The notes under the pieces: model-generated
Told to the model about the DNA's origin: nothing
Seen by the model: only the letters and a program-made list of their open reading frames with translations
Databases searched by the model: none
Origin: Pontederia crassipes
Taxonomy: Eukaryota; Streptophyta; Magnoliopsida; Commelinales; Pontederiaceae
NCBI GenBank assembly: GCA_030549335.1
Contig: CM060197.1
Span: 21,898,501 to 21,962,500 of the forward strand
Direction of reading: 5' to 3'
DNA length: 64,000 nt
Shown here: in pieces, positions 46,391 to 58,539 of the stretch
Numbering within the stretch: the stretch's first letter is position 1
How the letters are laid out: every line of letters starts with the position of its first letter
Position numbers and translations under genes: made by a program

Positions 46391-48560
46391 AAGGGGTTCT
46401 GATGTAATCGAGGAATTCATTGAACCCCTTAATCATGTTCCAAAAGTAGATCGAATGATGGAGCCCATGCCGATGAAGTCGACACACGGGTGGGTGGCAT
46501 CTTTAGTGGCTAGATCACAGTGTTGTTGCAAAGGGTATATGGCAGAATGTCGGCAGAGGGGGCTGGCTCCGGTGCAAGTGATTGTCGTCTAGCTACAATG
46601 AAATTCTTTGTCATATGAATGATCACATATAGAGGTTTCGAGGGTCTCCTGATGTGGGGATCGAAGAGTTCGCAACATCTCCACTTCCATAACAACTAGC
46701 ACGTGGTACCAGATGTAGTGAACCACGACGATTGAGTGTTCAGGGAGCTTCTACTCGAGCGGTTGGAGAGGAACAGAGCATTAAGTCTTGCCATACAAGT
46801 CTTGCATTGGTGCAGTCGAGAAGTGCATGAATAGTGGTCTCGACCACGAGGTTACATAGAGTGCATATATTTGTGTTGCTAAGTCATTGTGACCTTTCTA
46901 GTTCCAAACAATAGTCCAAAAGGTTGGGGTTGAGATCGAGAGTTGCGCGTCCGTCAAGGTTGAGGAGCCATGTTAGAGAATCAGGTGGGCCATGAGCAAC
47001 TAGCGGCTGTGATGATTTGATAGGAGAAAGGTTCCATTGGGTGTTAGAGCTTATCAAATCGTGGACCTTCATGCATCAGAGTTAAAGGTGAATAGGACCA
47101 ATAGTGCATAGGGCCTATATTGTGCTCCTAGGTCCAGACCTCATCCCAAAAGCCGACTTCATCGCCTGTGCAATGCACCACCCTATATCAGGGCGCACAT
47201 TGGGCCACACTTTAGAGGGCCCTCCACGTGGGGGAAGCGTCACTCCTGCACAAAAAAGAGGGAAGTGTTGTGAGATGGTTATCATATTTGCTTCGTAAGA
47301 TACGTACCCATAGTTGGTCCTTCTACACTGCAACTCTACAACAAAGTTTGGATAGGAGCTACTCATTGGTTGCCACAACCTCTTGATCCCCAATCCACGC
47401 AGGGGGCACGTTATTGTGTCCCAGCTAATAGTGTGGAGCTTGCATATTTCAGCTCGATGCCTGTGAAGTTCCATATGATCATTCGATCTCGTCAAGGACT
47501 GAGCAAGTAGTTGCATGGTATGCAGAGTGTATGCCGGGGTGGTCACGATCATTGAGTTAATGATAGTGAGTCTTCCAACCATGGAGAAGGTGGAGGCGGC
47601 CTAGACAAAGAGGCGAGCCTTAGCTCTCTCCATAATCTCCCATTGCGTGCTCCTAGTGGTTCTTCTATGGACAAGAGGGTCCCCAGGTTGCATCCCAAGT
47701 TTGTTGTCTTCGAAAAGTTGCTGCAACATTTCTTGTCTTGTGCTTCTACTGACGTTGGGTGAGAAGAAGATTGACAATTTTACTACGATCCTGAAGAAGA
47801 CATCGATCATTGCTCTTACAATTGTAATATGTTGTTGGGATGCTTCGAAGCAGGTCGTTGGCAAACATGACATGGGAGATGCAGGACAAGCATACTCAAA
47901 TTTGAAAGACCTCTAGCGACCTGCAGTAATCGCGTCATAGATCAATTGGCCTAGGTGTTCAATGCAAAGAGTTAAAATGTAAGGGGACAAGGGACATCCC
48001 TATCGTAGTCTTCTTTCTAGTTTGAAGGCTAGCATGAGCATGCCATTCCAAAGGACCTGCATAGTTGGGGGTGGTTATGCAGTCCATGATTGTTTTTATG
48101 GTGGCGTTGGGGAGGCCAGTTGCATGTAGCGTGTCTTCAATGACAAGCCACTCGAGGTTGTTCAAGGCTTTTCTGAGTTATCAGTGATTGCATAGCCTAT
48201 TTTCCCTCATAGTTTCCTCATGGAATGGTTTGATTCCTGGGTAATAATGATGTTGTCGTGGATTTGTTGGCTTGAGATGAAGGCAACTTGGTTTGGTGCG
48301 ATTGTAGTCAATTGGCAATCACCTTGGTGATGAGTTTAAAGGAGACGTTACATAGACTAATCGATCTAAAATCGCTAATTATTACTGGGTTTGTCTCTTA
48401 GATATGAGGGCTATAGGGTTGTGATTGAGTTTTGTGGTAGAAGCATGGCTAGAGAAAACTTTTCCGCATGAAGTGTGTGAGGTGGTCCTTAATGGTGCTC
48501 TAGTTTGGCTTGTAGAAGAGAGTTGTTTTTCTGAGTCAGACATAGTCGGAGCCCTGGAAT
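46390..48560 (-). pseudogene. LINE (L1-like) reverse transcriptase remnant
   Basis: On the minus strand, fragments in several frames match L1-type LINE ORF2 order: F-D-N-L-E-W (about 48160), G-C-P-L-S-P-Y after a stop at the expected Q (about 47985-48010), I-F-F-S-P-N-V-S (about 47760), G-R-L-T-I-I-N-S (about 47575) and a zf-RVT-like C-T-L-C-N with A-L-L-D-C-T-N-A-R-L-V-W (about 46800-46880). Many stops and shifts occur. No poly(A) tail or target duplication was identified. Confidence 0.8.
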
Positions 48561-48739
48561 CTCAAGCATGTACTACAAATAGACTTCATGCCCGAAGATA
48601 ACCATGACTCGACTCCACCAGCACTGACGATGGCATATGTGGCCCCACAGGACTGGTGATAAGGACGCGCACTGCAGCCCAGGAAGCAGCACACAGCGGC
48701 ACATTCATCCTTAAACCTCCTCACCTAGCACCCAAGCTT

Positions 48740-50460
48740 TGTTTAACTATGTCGGAAAACTTAGGCGAGGCTGTCATGCCTACCGTGGGTACACCATCAT
48801 CACATTCTAGTAGCAGTAACAACACTAACCATGGCCCAATTCGATTCAAAAATAATGTTGACCTCATGGAGGAAATGAGGAGATTATAACTCTAGGATAA
48901 AGAGTTAAATGATGAGCTTCTACTACTCGAATCAAAGGAGCCATCATGTTATAAAGAAGCTTCTGGACAAACCAATTGGGAGGAAGCAATGGATAAGGAG
49001 ATTGAGTCCATTGAAAAAAATGCAGCCTCGAATCTTATTGAACTGCCAACATGCAAGAGACCCATAGAATTGAAGTGGGTATATAAGGCAAAGTGAATTT
49101 TTGACGGTGAAGTGGTCAAGCACAAGGAAAGGTTGGTCACAAAGGGATATGTTCAAAGTTGAGGTGTTGACTTCGAGAAAGTGTTTGCGCTAGTGACGAG
49201 GTTTGTCATGGTGCGGGTCATTCTTGCAATTACTGTGAACCAAGGTTGGTAGGTTCATCACATAGATGTGAAATTTGCATTCCTATATGGAGAGCTCGAT
49301 GAAGATGTGCATGTGAATCAATCGGAAGGGTATGTTAACAAGGGTAAAGAACATTATGAATACAAACTAAGCAAGGTGCCATATGGACTCCTACAAGCAC
49401 CACAAGCATGGAATACCCACTTGATAAGAGTTTGAAGCAACTTGGTTTCACCAAGTGTGCACAAGAGCAAGTTGTGTATACATAAGAGGAAGGACAAGTA
49501 GTTGGTGTTTATGTTGATGACCTTGATGAAATAGGAGAGGACTCGGAAGTGATTGCAACATTCAAAAGTCAGATGATGGATGAGTATGAAATGAGTGAAT
49601 CATTTTATTTTATCTTAGAATTGAAGTGGCACAAGAAGGAAGACGAATGGCACTCACATATGCTAAGAAGGTGTTGTCACATTTTGGCATGGGTGAGTGC
49701 AATCCGATAAAGACTCTTATGAAATAAAAGCTCCAACTGCACAAGGATTCAGATGGAGAACATGCAGATGCAGCTGAGTGCCAAGAAATGGTTTATTGTT
49801 TAAGGTATCTCCTAAACACATGACCAGATCTTTCATATGATGTCAGAGTAGGTACATGAAGAGGCCTAAGGTTATGCATCTCAAGGAGGTGAAGCAAATC
49901 TTGAAGTACTTAAAGGGTACAATTCATTAACATCTTGTGTATGTGAATGGAGGAGCTAAAGTGATCATAGGATATAGTGACAACAACTTAGCCAGTGATT
50001 TAGATGACAAAAGAGCACCATGACATTTTATGTCAATGAGAGTCTTGTATCATGGACTTCCTAGAAGCAGAAAACAATGACATTGTCATCATGTGAAGCT
50101 GAGTTCATGGCAGCCACCATAGAATCATGCCAAGCAATGTGGCTGAGTAATTTGACGGGAGAATTGACACAGCAAGAGTTGAAGCTAGTGAAGATATTTA
50201 TTGACAATAAGTCTGTCATTGCATTGATGAGGAGTCCTATGTTCCATGGTCACAACAAACACATAGGCACAAAATTTCTTTTTATCTGATATTATGTTGA
50301 AAAGAGGAAAATTATTATTGAATTAATCTGCACACAGGAGCAGTGAGTTGATGCACTGACAAAGGCATTGCCCGAATGAAGTTGGCAACCATGCACATCG
50401 CCTAGAATGAAGTTGGCAACCATGCACCATCTGCTGGGCGTTCTTGATCTAGAGACAAGT
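48740..50460 (+). pseudogene. Reverse transcriptase and RNase H remnant of the nested copia element
   Basis: After the LINE block copia homology resumes: W-E-E-A-M-D-K-E-I-E-S-I (about 48970-49015), L-K-W-V-Y-K-A-K, V-D-F-E-K-V-F-A and H-I-D-V-K-F-A-F-L-Y-G-E-L, then an active-site-like V-Y-V-D-D-L remnant (about 49508-49525). RNase H is seen at 50077-50289 (L-S-S-C-E-A-E-F-M-A-A, D-N-K-S-V-I-A-L). Stops are frequent throughout. A purine-rich GGGATTAGGGAGAG (50462-50475) is the probable polypurine tract. Confidence 0.88.
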
Positions 50461-50478
50461 TGGGATTAGGGAGAGTAT

Positions 50479-50940
50479 CACTACAAGAAAATTGACAATT
50501 AGAGACTCAAGGTTGGAAACGCTAGGGAGGCGCTATTACGTCTCTGTTGTGAAGAGCGTCTCCTTAGCGTCTAACTAGCGCCGCAAAATTGAGTCGCTGG
50601 AAATCGGTGGCTAGTGGCGTCGCACTAGAGTCAAAGATAATGAGACACAACTAGCGCCACATGTTGACGCTATATCGACATTATTAAGATGCGATGTTTG
50701 CAGCTGTGCGAAGCAGGACCGCGTCGCTAAGTCGACGCGCAAGAGGCAGTAGGCATGAGACACTATTCCGGCGCCCACGTGTCGCTAATGTAGGCGCTAG
50801 TAAGGCGCTATATTGACGCAAATATGATCGTGCTTGTGTCGCCAATGAGACGTAAGATAGCGCTAAGTGTGATATATTTAAATTAGCGTCGACATGCGTT
50901 GAGACGCTATGGAGTCGCTACTTGCACATTTTTTTTACCC
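50479..50940. repeat. CACTA left terminal and subterminal repeat region
   Basis: The terminal CACTACAAGAAAATTGACAA is followed by many direct and inverted copies of short AGCGTC/GAGACGC-like units to about 50925. In En/Spm-type elements such subterminal units bind TnpA. Here the binding role is inferred. Confidence 0.8.
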
Positions 50941-51169
50941 GCCCCAGCCTCATTTTTTCCCTTCCCACACCATACAATTTATAATGCATCTCAAAATGCA
51001 TTGATATTCATCACAGGCAATATAAAAGCATCACAGGCAATATAAAACCATCATAGGCATAATATATATCATAAGAATACGAAAACTACTAAACCAAACT
51101 AACAAACTATATGTATGTTTAAGTCTATAAGTAACAAATGCATAGTTTGTTTTCTATCCTAGGTTTGAG

Positions 51170-53460
51170 AGTTATTATTATCATTCCGGACGTTCGACCC
51201 AGACGTGCTCGGTCCATGGCCTCGCGAGGATGGATTCTGCGTCGGGATCAATCCTTGAATCGCCTGCAATAGAGGACCCAACTGCTGCGACACCTACTGC
51301 GACAACTGCTGCGACACCTGCTGCGATATCTGCGCCGATAATTGCTGCGATAGCTGTTGTGATAGCTGCGTCATATCAGGTGCAGCGAATGAGCTCGGAG
51401 CAGATGCATCTCCTACATATCCTCCGATCCTTCTAGGTATCTGAGCGGCTGTGCCGAGGCCACGCAAGTATCCCCTCGTGTCGTGCCGGCCACCTCCTCT
51501 CAAACAGTAGGGTCCTCTACGAAATAGAAAAATTATACAATTATATAATATAAATTATAGATCAAGAAATACGTAAATTAAAAACATGACTAAACCAACG
51601 AAGAAACATTACCTGGTGGCTGAGTACTCGGATCATCTTCATACTTTTCAGTCATTTTCGCATTATACTCATCCTATAAAATTTAAACATTATATATTTC
51701 AAAAATAGTGCACTAACGGCAACAACCAAATGACTATATCATGAGACTTACCAGAAGCCTACGAGCAGTGGGCGTGACTAAGTCGTTTGTCTTCCGGCTC
51801 TTATGTGTGACCTCATGGACCACACGAAAGTCTACGGGACCGCCTTCTTTCTCCTCCTACAATAAAGTTTCAAATTTGATAACATAAGTATAAGTCAAAA
51901 GTTTGATTAATTGAATTTATATGTAAATTACCATGCGTCATCGATGCTCGTCAAATCGCATCGATCCCCCTGTATGGATGTGGGCCTCGAGTTTCGAAAG
52001 ACGGATAACTCTTGCCTTTTTCGACTTTCTTTGCCATCGTTCATCCGTCCTTTGTGAACATCAAATACTTACACTTTCAAAAAACTATAATTTTTATAAA
52101 AATAATGTAAAAGTATACATACTTACCACTTCCTACAGAGGGACTCCCAAACTGAGCGCCTAATATGTCTTGGGCATCTTTGTATGCCCTGCTCCAAAGT
52201 GAGGCCGGCGGACGTGACGACCTTGCGAAACTTGTATAATCAATTTCGGAGGTATTTCGCAGCGACCTCCTCAAAAGCTCTCTGGATCATCCCTAAACTA
52301 AGATCCGGGTGAAACTAATTTGCCTCCTACAAATAGAACGTTAAAACTTAGTAATTTTAAAACAAATATAAATCAAATTATGTAATCCAAATAGAAGATC
52401 ATACCGTAAAGGCTCGAAAGATGTCATCTCGCACTTGAATTGGGACATCTTTCCAGGATCCTGCCCCTTCCGGCAAGTGGGAAAGAACGAGAGCACTAAC
52501 ATCCCGCACGGTACTAGCTGGTAAGAAAGTGGTCCTGCCAATTACAAAGAAGAATTAATTTTTAATGATAATCAAAACTATAACAAAATTTGTACAACTT
52601 ATTTAACTTACCGTCGAACAATATTATTCACAGTGACCACCCCATTATCGTGTAACCCCTCTTCATCACTCGAAGAGGAATCATCATCCGGTACATCAGC
52701 TACGGGCCCTAATACATAATAAATCATTAGTGTCATACCAAATTAAAATTGTGATAATTGATAGATGTACAGTAATGTTCTCACCTCGATTGATGTGTAC
52801 CGCATGATCAGTAGCAGTCCGCTCGTCTGAATGAATTGAGTCAGGTGCTTGTGCTATCGGCGGCGTAGCAACTGACATTATTAAAAAATAACTAATATAA
52901 TTAATTGAGAAATATCAATAATAATAAATATATCACCTGACGTAAGATATCGCTCGCCAACGCTAGATTGTGGTGAAACGTCTGATATTCTTGGCGGTGG
53001 CAGTGGGGTAGCAACTGCCATCACAAGAAAATACATAAAATTTGGCTCCTACATAAAATTAAGTAATATACAAAAAATAACCTGGTGTGACAGGACGATC
53101 GTGGTCGTGCGATCGAGACGTACCGACTATGTTCCCCATCGACGATGGAGCAACTGTCACAAAAGCAAAATATTTAAAAAACTCTATCTCCTACTGTCTA
53201 TTGCGTACAATGTGTCACGTACCTGGAGTGATACGCTCAGCAGACCCACCAATGGATCGCCTACTATGTGACGATCCGGCTACGTGCCCCGTCGGCGGCG
53301 GAGGAACTGATATTATTAAAAAAGGAATTTAACTATTATAATCAATTATAAATAAGCAGCTCACAATAAATATATTATCTGGTGGTTGTGATGGCTGACT
53401 CATCTGGAGTGAACGCTTGGAAGAGCGAGATGACCCAGATGCTCGACCCCTAGTAACCAT
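51170..53460 (-). pseudogene. CACTA TnpA-like (Transposase_24/Ptta-type) gene, multi-exon
   Basis: ATG at 53460 opens M-V-T-R-G-R-A-S-G-S-S. A set of small exons follows: 53306-53223, 53153-53082, 53014-52937, 52871-52785 and one ending near 52612 with an acidic S-S-S-S-D-E-E-G. Then come a region near 52274-52150 (F-A-R-S-S-R-P-P-A-S-L-W), K-S-K-K-A-R and H-T-G-G-S-M-R-F near 51930-52010, G-G-P-V-D-F-R-V-V-H near 51840 and D-E-Y-N-A-K-M near 51660. The last exon (from about 51600) codes a Gln/Ser heptad-like S-Q-Q-L series (51250-51400), likely a coiled coil. This matches plant CACTA TnpA-type DNA-binding proteins. The first exon's expected donor appears mutated, so intactness is doubtful; exon limits in the middle are approximate. 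Confidence 0.7.
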
Positions 53461-53556
53461 GAATGAAAAAAAGGAAGAAACTTCTCTTATTATCGGTAAC
53501 CATATATAACTTTAAAAAAAAGTAAAAAGCTTATGTCATTAGAATAACTACGGGAT

Positions 53557-56500
53557 TCATTCGCTTGTTTCGTATTCTGATTCATTTTCATCATCTTCAT
53601 CATCGTCGCTATAATCTTGGTTCGAGTCATCATCAATAAAATTATCGAAGTTCACATCCAAGAGGTCATTTGAATTGAACTCTTCTATTGGCTCAGCGTC
53701 ATCGACCAATTGAAAATTCTCTACTCCATCGGCCACATCAATCGTCTCATTCACTCTATCTTCTTGACAGTAATCATCCATGGGCACATTGTTGTGTACG
53801 AATGATGTTTCATTCTCATCTACCATTGTTTCTGCTAAGAATAGTCTACTCCTCACCTTGCATGACGCCCACCATTCATCCTTGGTTCTTTTCGATGGAT
53901 ATTTAGCGTAGTACACTTGTTGTGCTTGTTCCGCTAATACGAATGGATCGTATGACTGAAGTCTCGATCGAGGGTTAATATCCACCAATTTAAACTTTTG
54001 ATAGATCTGAACTCCTTTCTCTAGATCGAACCAACGACATTTTAGCACCACGACTTTGTTAGATTTTTCCAAATAAGATAATTCTAGGATATCTTCTATA
54101 ACACCGTAGTAATCAAAGTCGTCGTCCCCGTACATTCTTCCTAAAACACATATGCCGCTATTAATAGTTGAACATTGTCAGCTATATTCTTCTGTATGGA
54201 ACTGATATCCATTGACTATGACGCCGCAGTAACTAAGAACTTATTTCTTCGGGCCATGATCGAGATCTCGTATTTTGTTCTTTATGACTGAGCCATTAAT
54301 AACCTACAAAAAAATAACTAAAAATTTAATTAAAAGTTACGAACTTATAACATTTAAGAACAAGCGGAAAAATTTCTCACTTCACATTTCAACCAATCGG
54401 CAAAATGTTCATCTCGTAGTTTCAAAAACTCATTGTTTGAAATTAATGGATTGATTTCTCGCTGTAATTATTCGAATTTCCTGAATTCATAGTTTTCAGT
54501 TAATACAATCATATAGCAACAATTAGCTTTAAATTATATAACAAATTAGAACAAATTGCCTTACTCGAGATACGACGTCACTTCGCTACAATTTGCAAGA
54601 ATATAATTCTCAACGGCAGTGAGATCTCTGTCATTCAAGATAACGTTGCATCCTGCACCAAGAAGTCGACATGGGTACTTGAAGATGGATAGAATATTCA
54701 TGCCAACTTCTCCTTCACCACCATCATCATTTCTTGGAACTTGGGTGTGTCGTGATTGTATGTGTGGCTCAAAGTATTTTGAAGTGAAGTTTGACACATC
54801 CTCAATGAAATATGCTTCACATATGGAGCCTTCAATTTTTGTCTTATTCTTCGCTTTCCTTTTCAAATATAGCATGCACCTTTCGAAAGGATACATCCAT
54901 CGATACTGAACCGGACCAGCAATTTTTGTTTCATATGGAAGATGTACAATCAAATGTTCCATCACATCAAAGAAAGAAGGTGAAAATATCTTCTCAGCCT
55001 TGCACACGGTAATCACAATAGAAGTCTCTAACCGAGATATATCTTCTTTCCGAATGATGCATGCACAAAGCTCTTTAAAGAACATAGACAATTCTGTTAA
55101 AACCTCCCAGATGGACTTTGACAAAAGTTCTTTAAAGGCAATTGGAAGCAGCCTTTGCATAAAAATATGACAATCATGACTCTTCATCCCGTGTATCTTC
55201 CCATTGTCCAAGTTAAAACAATGAGATATGTTTGATACATATCCGTCGGAGAATTTCAATTGCTTTACCCATTCGAAAACCAATTTTCTTTGATCATAGC
55301 TCAAGACATAAGTAGCTTTTGACTTTTTGCATTTACCATTTTGAAGATGAATGATATCTAACTCTGGTCTTTTGCATATTAATTTCATGTCTTCGCGAGC
55401 CTGTATGCTATCTTTTGTTCTTCCTTTAACATCCATAATAGTGTTGAAGATGTTGTCAAATACGTTCTTCTCCACATGCATGACGTCCAAGTTATGACGT
55501 ACCAAGTTTGAAGATCAATAAGGCAACTCCCAAAAAATACTTCTTTTATCCCAATTATGTTCACTTTCAAATCCAATTTTCTTATAACTACAGGCCTTCA
55601 GTCCGAATGAGACTTCACTAAGCTTGTTTACTTGCTCTAGCAATTCTTTTCTTGTCAAATGAGTTGGACACAAAGTGTTCTCGGATGTATTCTTTTTAAA
55701 TGAGTTTCGATCACTGCGCATCGAATTCTCCAATGGCAGAAACATCCTATGACAATCAAACCAGCAAACTTTTCTACAATTTTTCAAATAAAAGGATTTC
55801 GTATTCTTTCCACATATAGGACAAGCAAGTTTTCCTTTTGTACTCCAACCACTCAACATTCCATATGCCGAAAAATCACTTATGGTCCACATTAATACGG
55901 CTCTCATAATGAAATTTTGCTTTTTAGATTTGTCATAGGTAACCACGCCATTCTCCCACAACATCTTGAGTTCGTCAATCAAAGGTCTTAAGTAAATATC
56001 TAAACTTTTACCAGGAGATCGAGGACCCGGGATGATATAGGTAAGCAATATATTCTCTCGTCTCATACACATGCTTGGAGGCGAATTATACGGTGTCACC
56101 AAAATAGGCCAACATGAATAAGCAGTACTCAATGAGCCAAATGGGTTGAAGCCATCGGTGCAAAGTTCTAATCTAACATTGCGTGATTCTGCAGAAAAAT
56201 TCGGATGAAGTGCATCAAATCGTCTCCATGCCTCCGCATCCGAAGGATGTGTAATTGAATTTGGATCTTCACGTGCCCCTTCTCTGTGCCACCTCATAAA
56301 TGATGCAGTTTTTTCAGAAAGAAATAATCGTTGTAATCTTGGAACAATCGAAAAGTATCTAAATATTGCATTTGCCACATTTTTTTCGAACTTTGAGAAT
56401 TCTTTTTCGGCTTGAATCTGGGCTCGCCACAAATAGAACAACTCATAAGTGAGTTGTTTTCCTTGTAGTACAACATGCAATGATTGCAGCATGCATCAAT

Positions 56501-57159
56501 CTTCTGATATTCCAACCCTAAATCTCTCATCAACCGTTTGCACTTGTAAAAATTTCCCGGTAATTTCTCAGAAACTGGAAGCATACTCTTAATAATGGCA
56601 AGCATCCGGTCAAAACAACTTTCGCTCATATTAAATTCTGATTTTAAGTTCATTAGTTGTGCCACTGCAGAAAGTGTAGTTTGCTTCACGCATTCATCCC
56701 ATAAAGGTTCATCTGCCTCTTCGAGAAGATTATAAAACTTAGAAGCCGAAGGATTCTAGTCTTCTTCAATCGATGTTTCGCCAATATTTTCTCCTAACAT
56801 TGCATCTCGTATCATGTCCCTGTACGAATTGCTCGAGTCGCCCACAACGGTATCTACATTACTTATTTCTTTAGCCCATTTTTCTTCGCCGTGAAAGAAT
56901 CAATTAGTGTATGTAAGTAAGAAACCGTTGTAATATAAATCCTTCTGCACATCATATCTTACTTTCCACTGATAACATTTGCACTTTCGGCATGGACATA
57001 AGATTTTGCCATATGAAGAAGCAACACTTCATTTTGATATGCCACATTAATGAATTCATCAACACCATCCTTATATTCTTCAGTTATGACGCCATGTTTA
57101 TCCTTCCAACGACGAATCCAACTACGATATGGCTTTATCATTTTTGTAACAAAGAACAT
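53557..57159 (-). pseudogene. CACTA TNP2-type transposase gene, broken
   Basis: In coding order: a transposase-associated domain (57159-56959, K-D-G-V-D-E-F-I), a zinc-binding-like C-x2-C and C-S-I-C-G segment (about 56500-56400), the TNP2 catalytic region (56492-55515 with L-C-T-D-G-F-N-P-F-G and A-C-P-I-C-G, continuing at 55505-54561 with R-H-N-L-D-V-M-H-V-E-K-N), a DUF4218-like part (about 55150-54750) and a DUF4216-like C-terminal exon (54135-53557, ending in an acidic tail). Damage: a frame change near 56400, an in-frame TGA at about 55514 where Trp is usual, and a TAG near 56757. The protein would cut and join the transposon ends; this copy cannot make it whole. Confidence 0.88.
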
Positions 57160-57181
57160 TAAGCCAAGTAAGAAAATTCGT

Positions 57182-57242
57182 GTACTTGAAACATGTGATT
57201 TTGGACTTACGAAGTAAGTCCAAAATCACATGTTTCAAGTAC
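57182..57242. repeat. Perfect 29-bp inverted repeat with 3-nt loop
   Basis: Arms 57182-57210 and 57214-57242 are exact reverse complements around GAA. It lies just upstream, in gene direction, of the transposase-associated exon of the CACTA element. It can form a hairpin in DNA or RNA. Confidence 0.95.
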
Positions 57243-57339
57243 TTCATCGTCAAATCATAATCTCATTTTATCATCAAGAATGTGGAAGTACATGAATTAG
57301 TTCATAAGTTAACTTAACAATTAACATAAGTTAACTTAA

Positions 57340-57835
57340 CTTAAGTAATACTTAACTTAATTCATAACATGAATAAGTAATACTTAACTTAAATAATACT
57401 TAACTTAATTCCTAAGAGATGATACTTAATATTATACTTAATAAGTAATACTAATTAACTTGATCCAAAGAGATGATACTTAACTTAAGTACTACTTAAC
57501 TTAATTCATAACATGAATAAGTAATACTTAACTTAAATAATACTTAACTTAATTCCTAAGAGATGATACTTAATATTATACTTAATAAGTAATACTAATT
57601 AACTTGATCCAAAGAGATGATAATTAACTTAAGTACTACTTAACTTAAGTAATACTTAACTTAATTCCTAAGAGATGATACTTAATATTATACTTAATAA
57701 GTAATACTAACTTGATCCAAAGAGATGATAATTAACTTAAGTACTACTTAATTTAACATGATAATAACATGAATAAGTAATACTTAACTTAACATGAATA
57801 ATTAACTTAATTTAACTTCATGCATTAATAATTAA
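57340..57835. repeat. AT-rich tandem repeats, about 145-bp unit, inside CACTA
   Basis: Units built from ACTTAACTTAA and CTAAGAGATGATACTTAATA segments recur about three times with deletions (starts near 57345, 57490 and 57640). No coding content. Confidence 0.85.
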
Positions 57836-57861
57836 CTTAATTTACATGGTGGCGGGCTAGT

Positions 57862-58490
57862 ACCTTCTTAACCGGAGGACGGCGAAGGGCGGAGGGCGGC
57901 CGAGACGGCGGTGGGCAGTGGCGGCGGAGGAGGACGTCGGCGGCGATGGAGGGAGGACACAGCGGAGGGCGGAAGAGGCGGCGGTGGACGCGACGGGTGG
58001 CGATAGAGGCGGAGGGCGGAGGAGGCGAAGAGCGGAGGGCGGCCGAGACGGCGGTGGAGGCAGAGGGCGGCGGAGGCGAAGAGCAGAGGGCGACCGAGAC
58101 TGCGATGGAGACGGAGGGCAATGGCGGCGAATGCGGACGGAGACGGCGGTGGAGGGAGGACGCGGCGGAGGGCGGACGAGACGGCGGTGGATGCGAAGGG
58201 CGGCGGTGTAGGCGGAGGGCGAATGACGCGACGGCGGAGGCGAACTGCGACGGAGGCACCCTGCGGCGGCGGTGGAGCCGAAGGGCGGCAGCAGCGATGG
58301 AGGGCGGGCGTCGGGGAGGGGGGAGGAGGAGGAGGAGAAGGGCGGCGGTCGAATGCGGAGGGCAGTGGAGGCGAAGGGCGGCGGTGGAGGGAGGTCATCG
58401 GACGTTGGACGTCGGGCGAAGGGCGAAGGCGACAGTGGAGGGCGTCGGAGGTTGGGCATCGGGGCACGTCGGGTGGGACGAAGGGACGAT
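57862..58490. repeat. GC-rich minisatellite inside CACTA
   Basis: Degenerate GGCGGAGGGCGGCGGTGGA-like units fill about 630 bp, dense in CpG. The long open frames on both strands here are by-products of the repeat. It lies upstream of the transposase exons, where En/Spm has its GC-rich downstream control region. Confidence 0.85.
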
Positions 58491-58539
58491 AGTAAATAGT
58501 AAAAGTGAAAACGAAGAAGAGGGGTTAGGGATTTAAGTA

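Noticed and set aside
48656-48889. Independent small gene between the LINE block and copia RT
   Set aside because: The second half is collinear with the region before reverse transcriptase in copia elements; the first half has no recognisable family.
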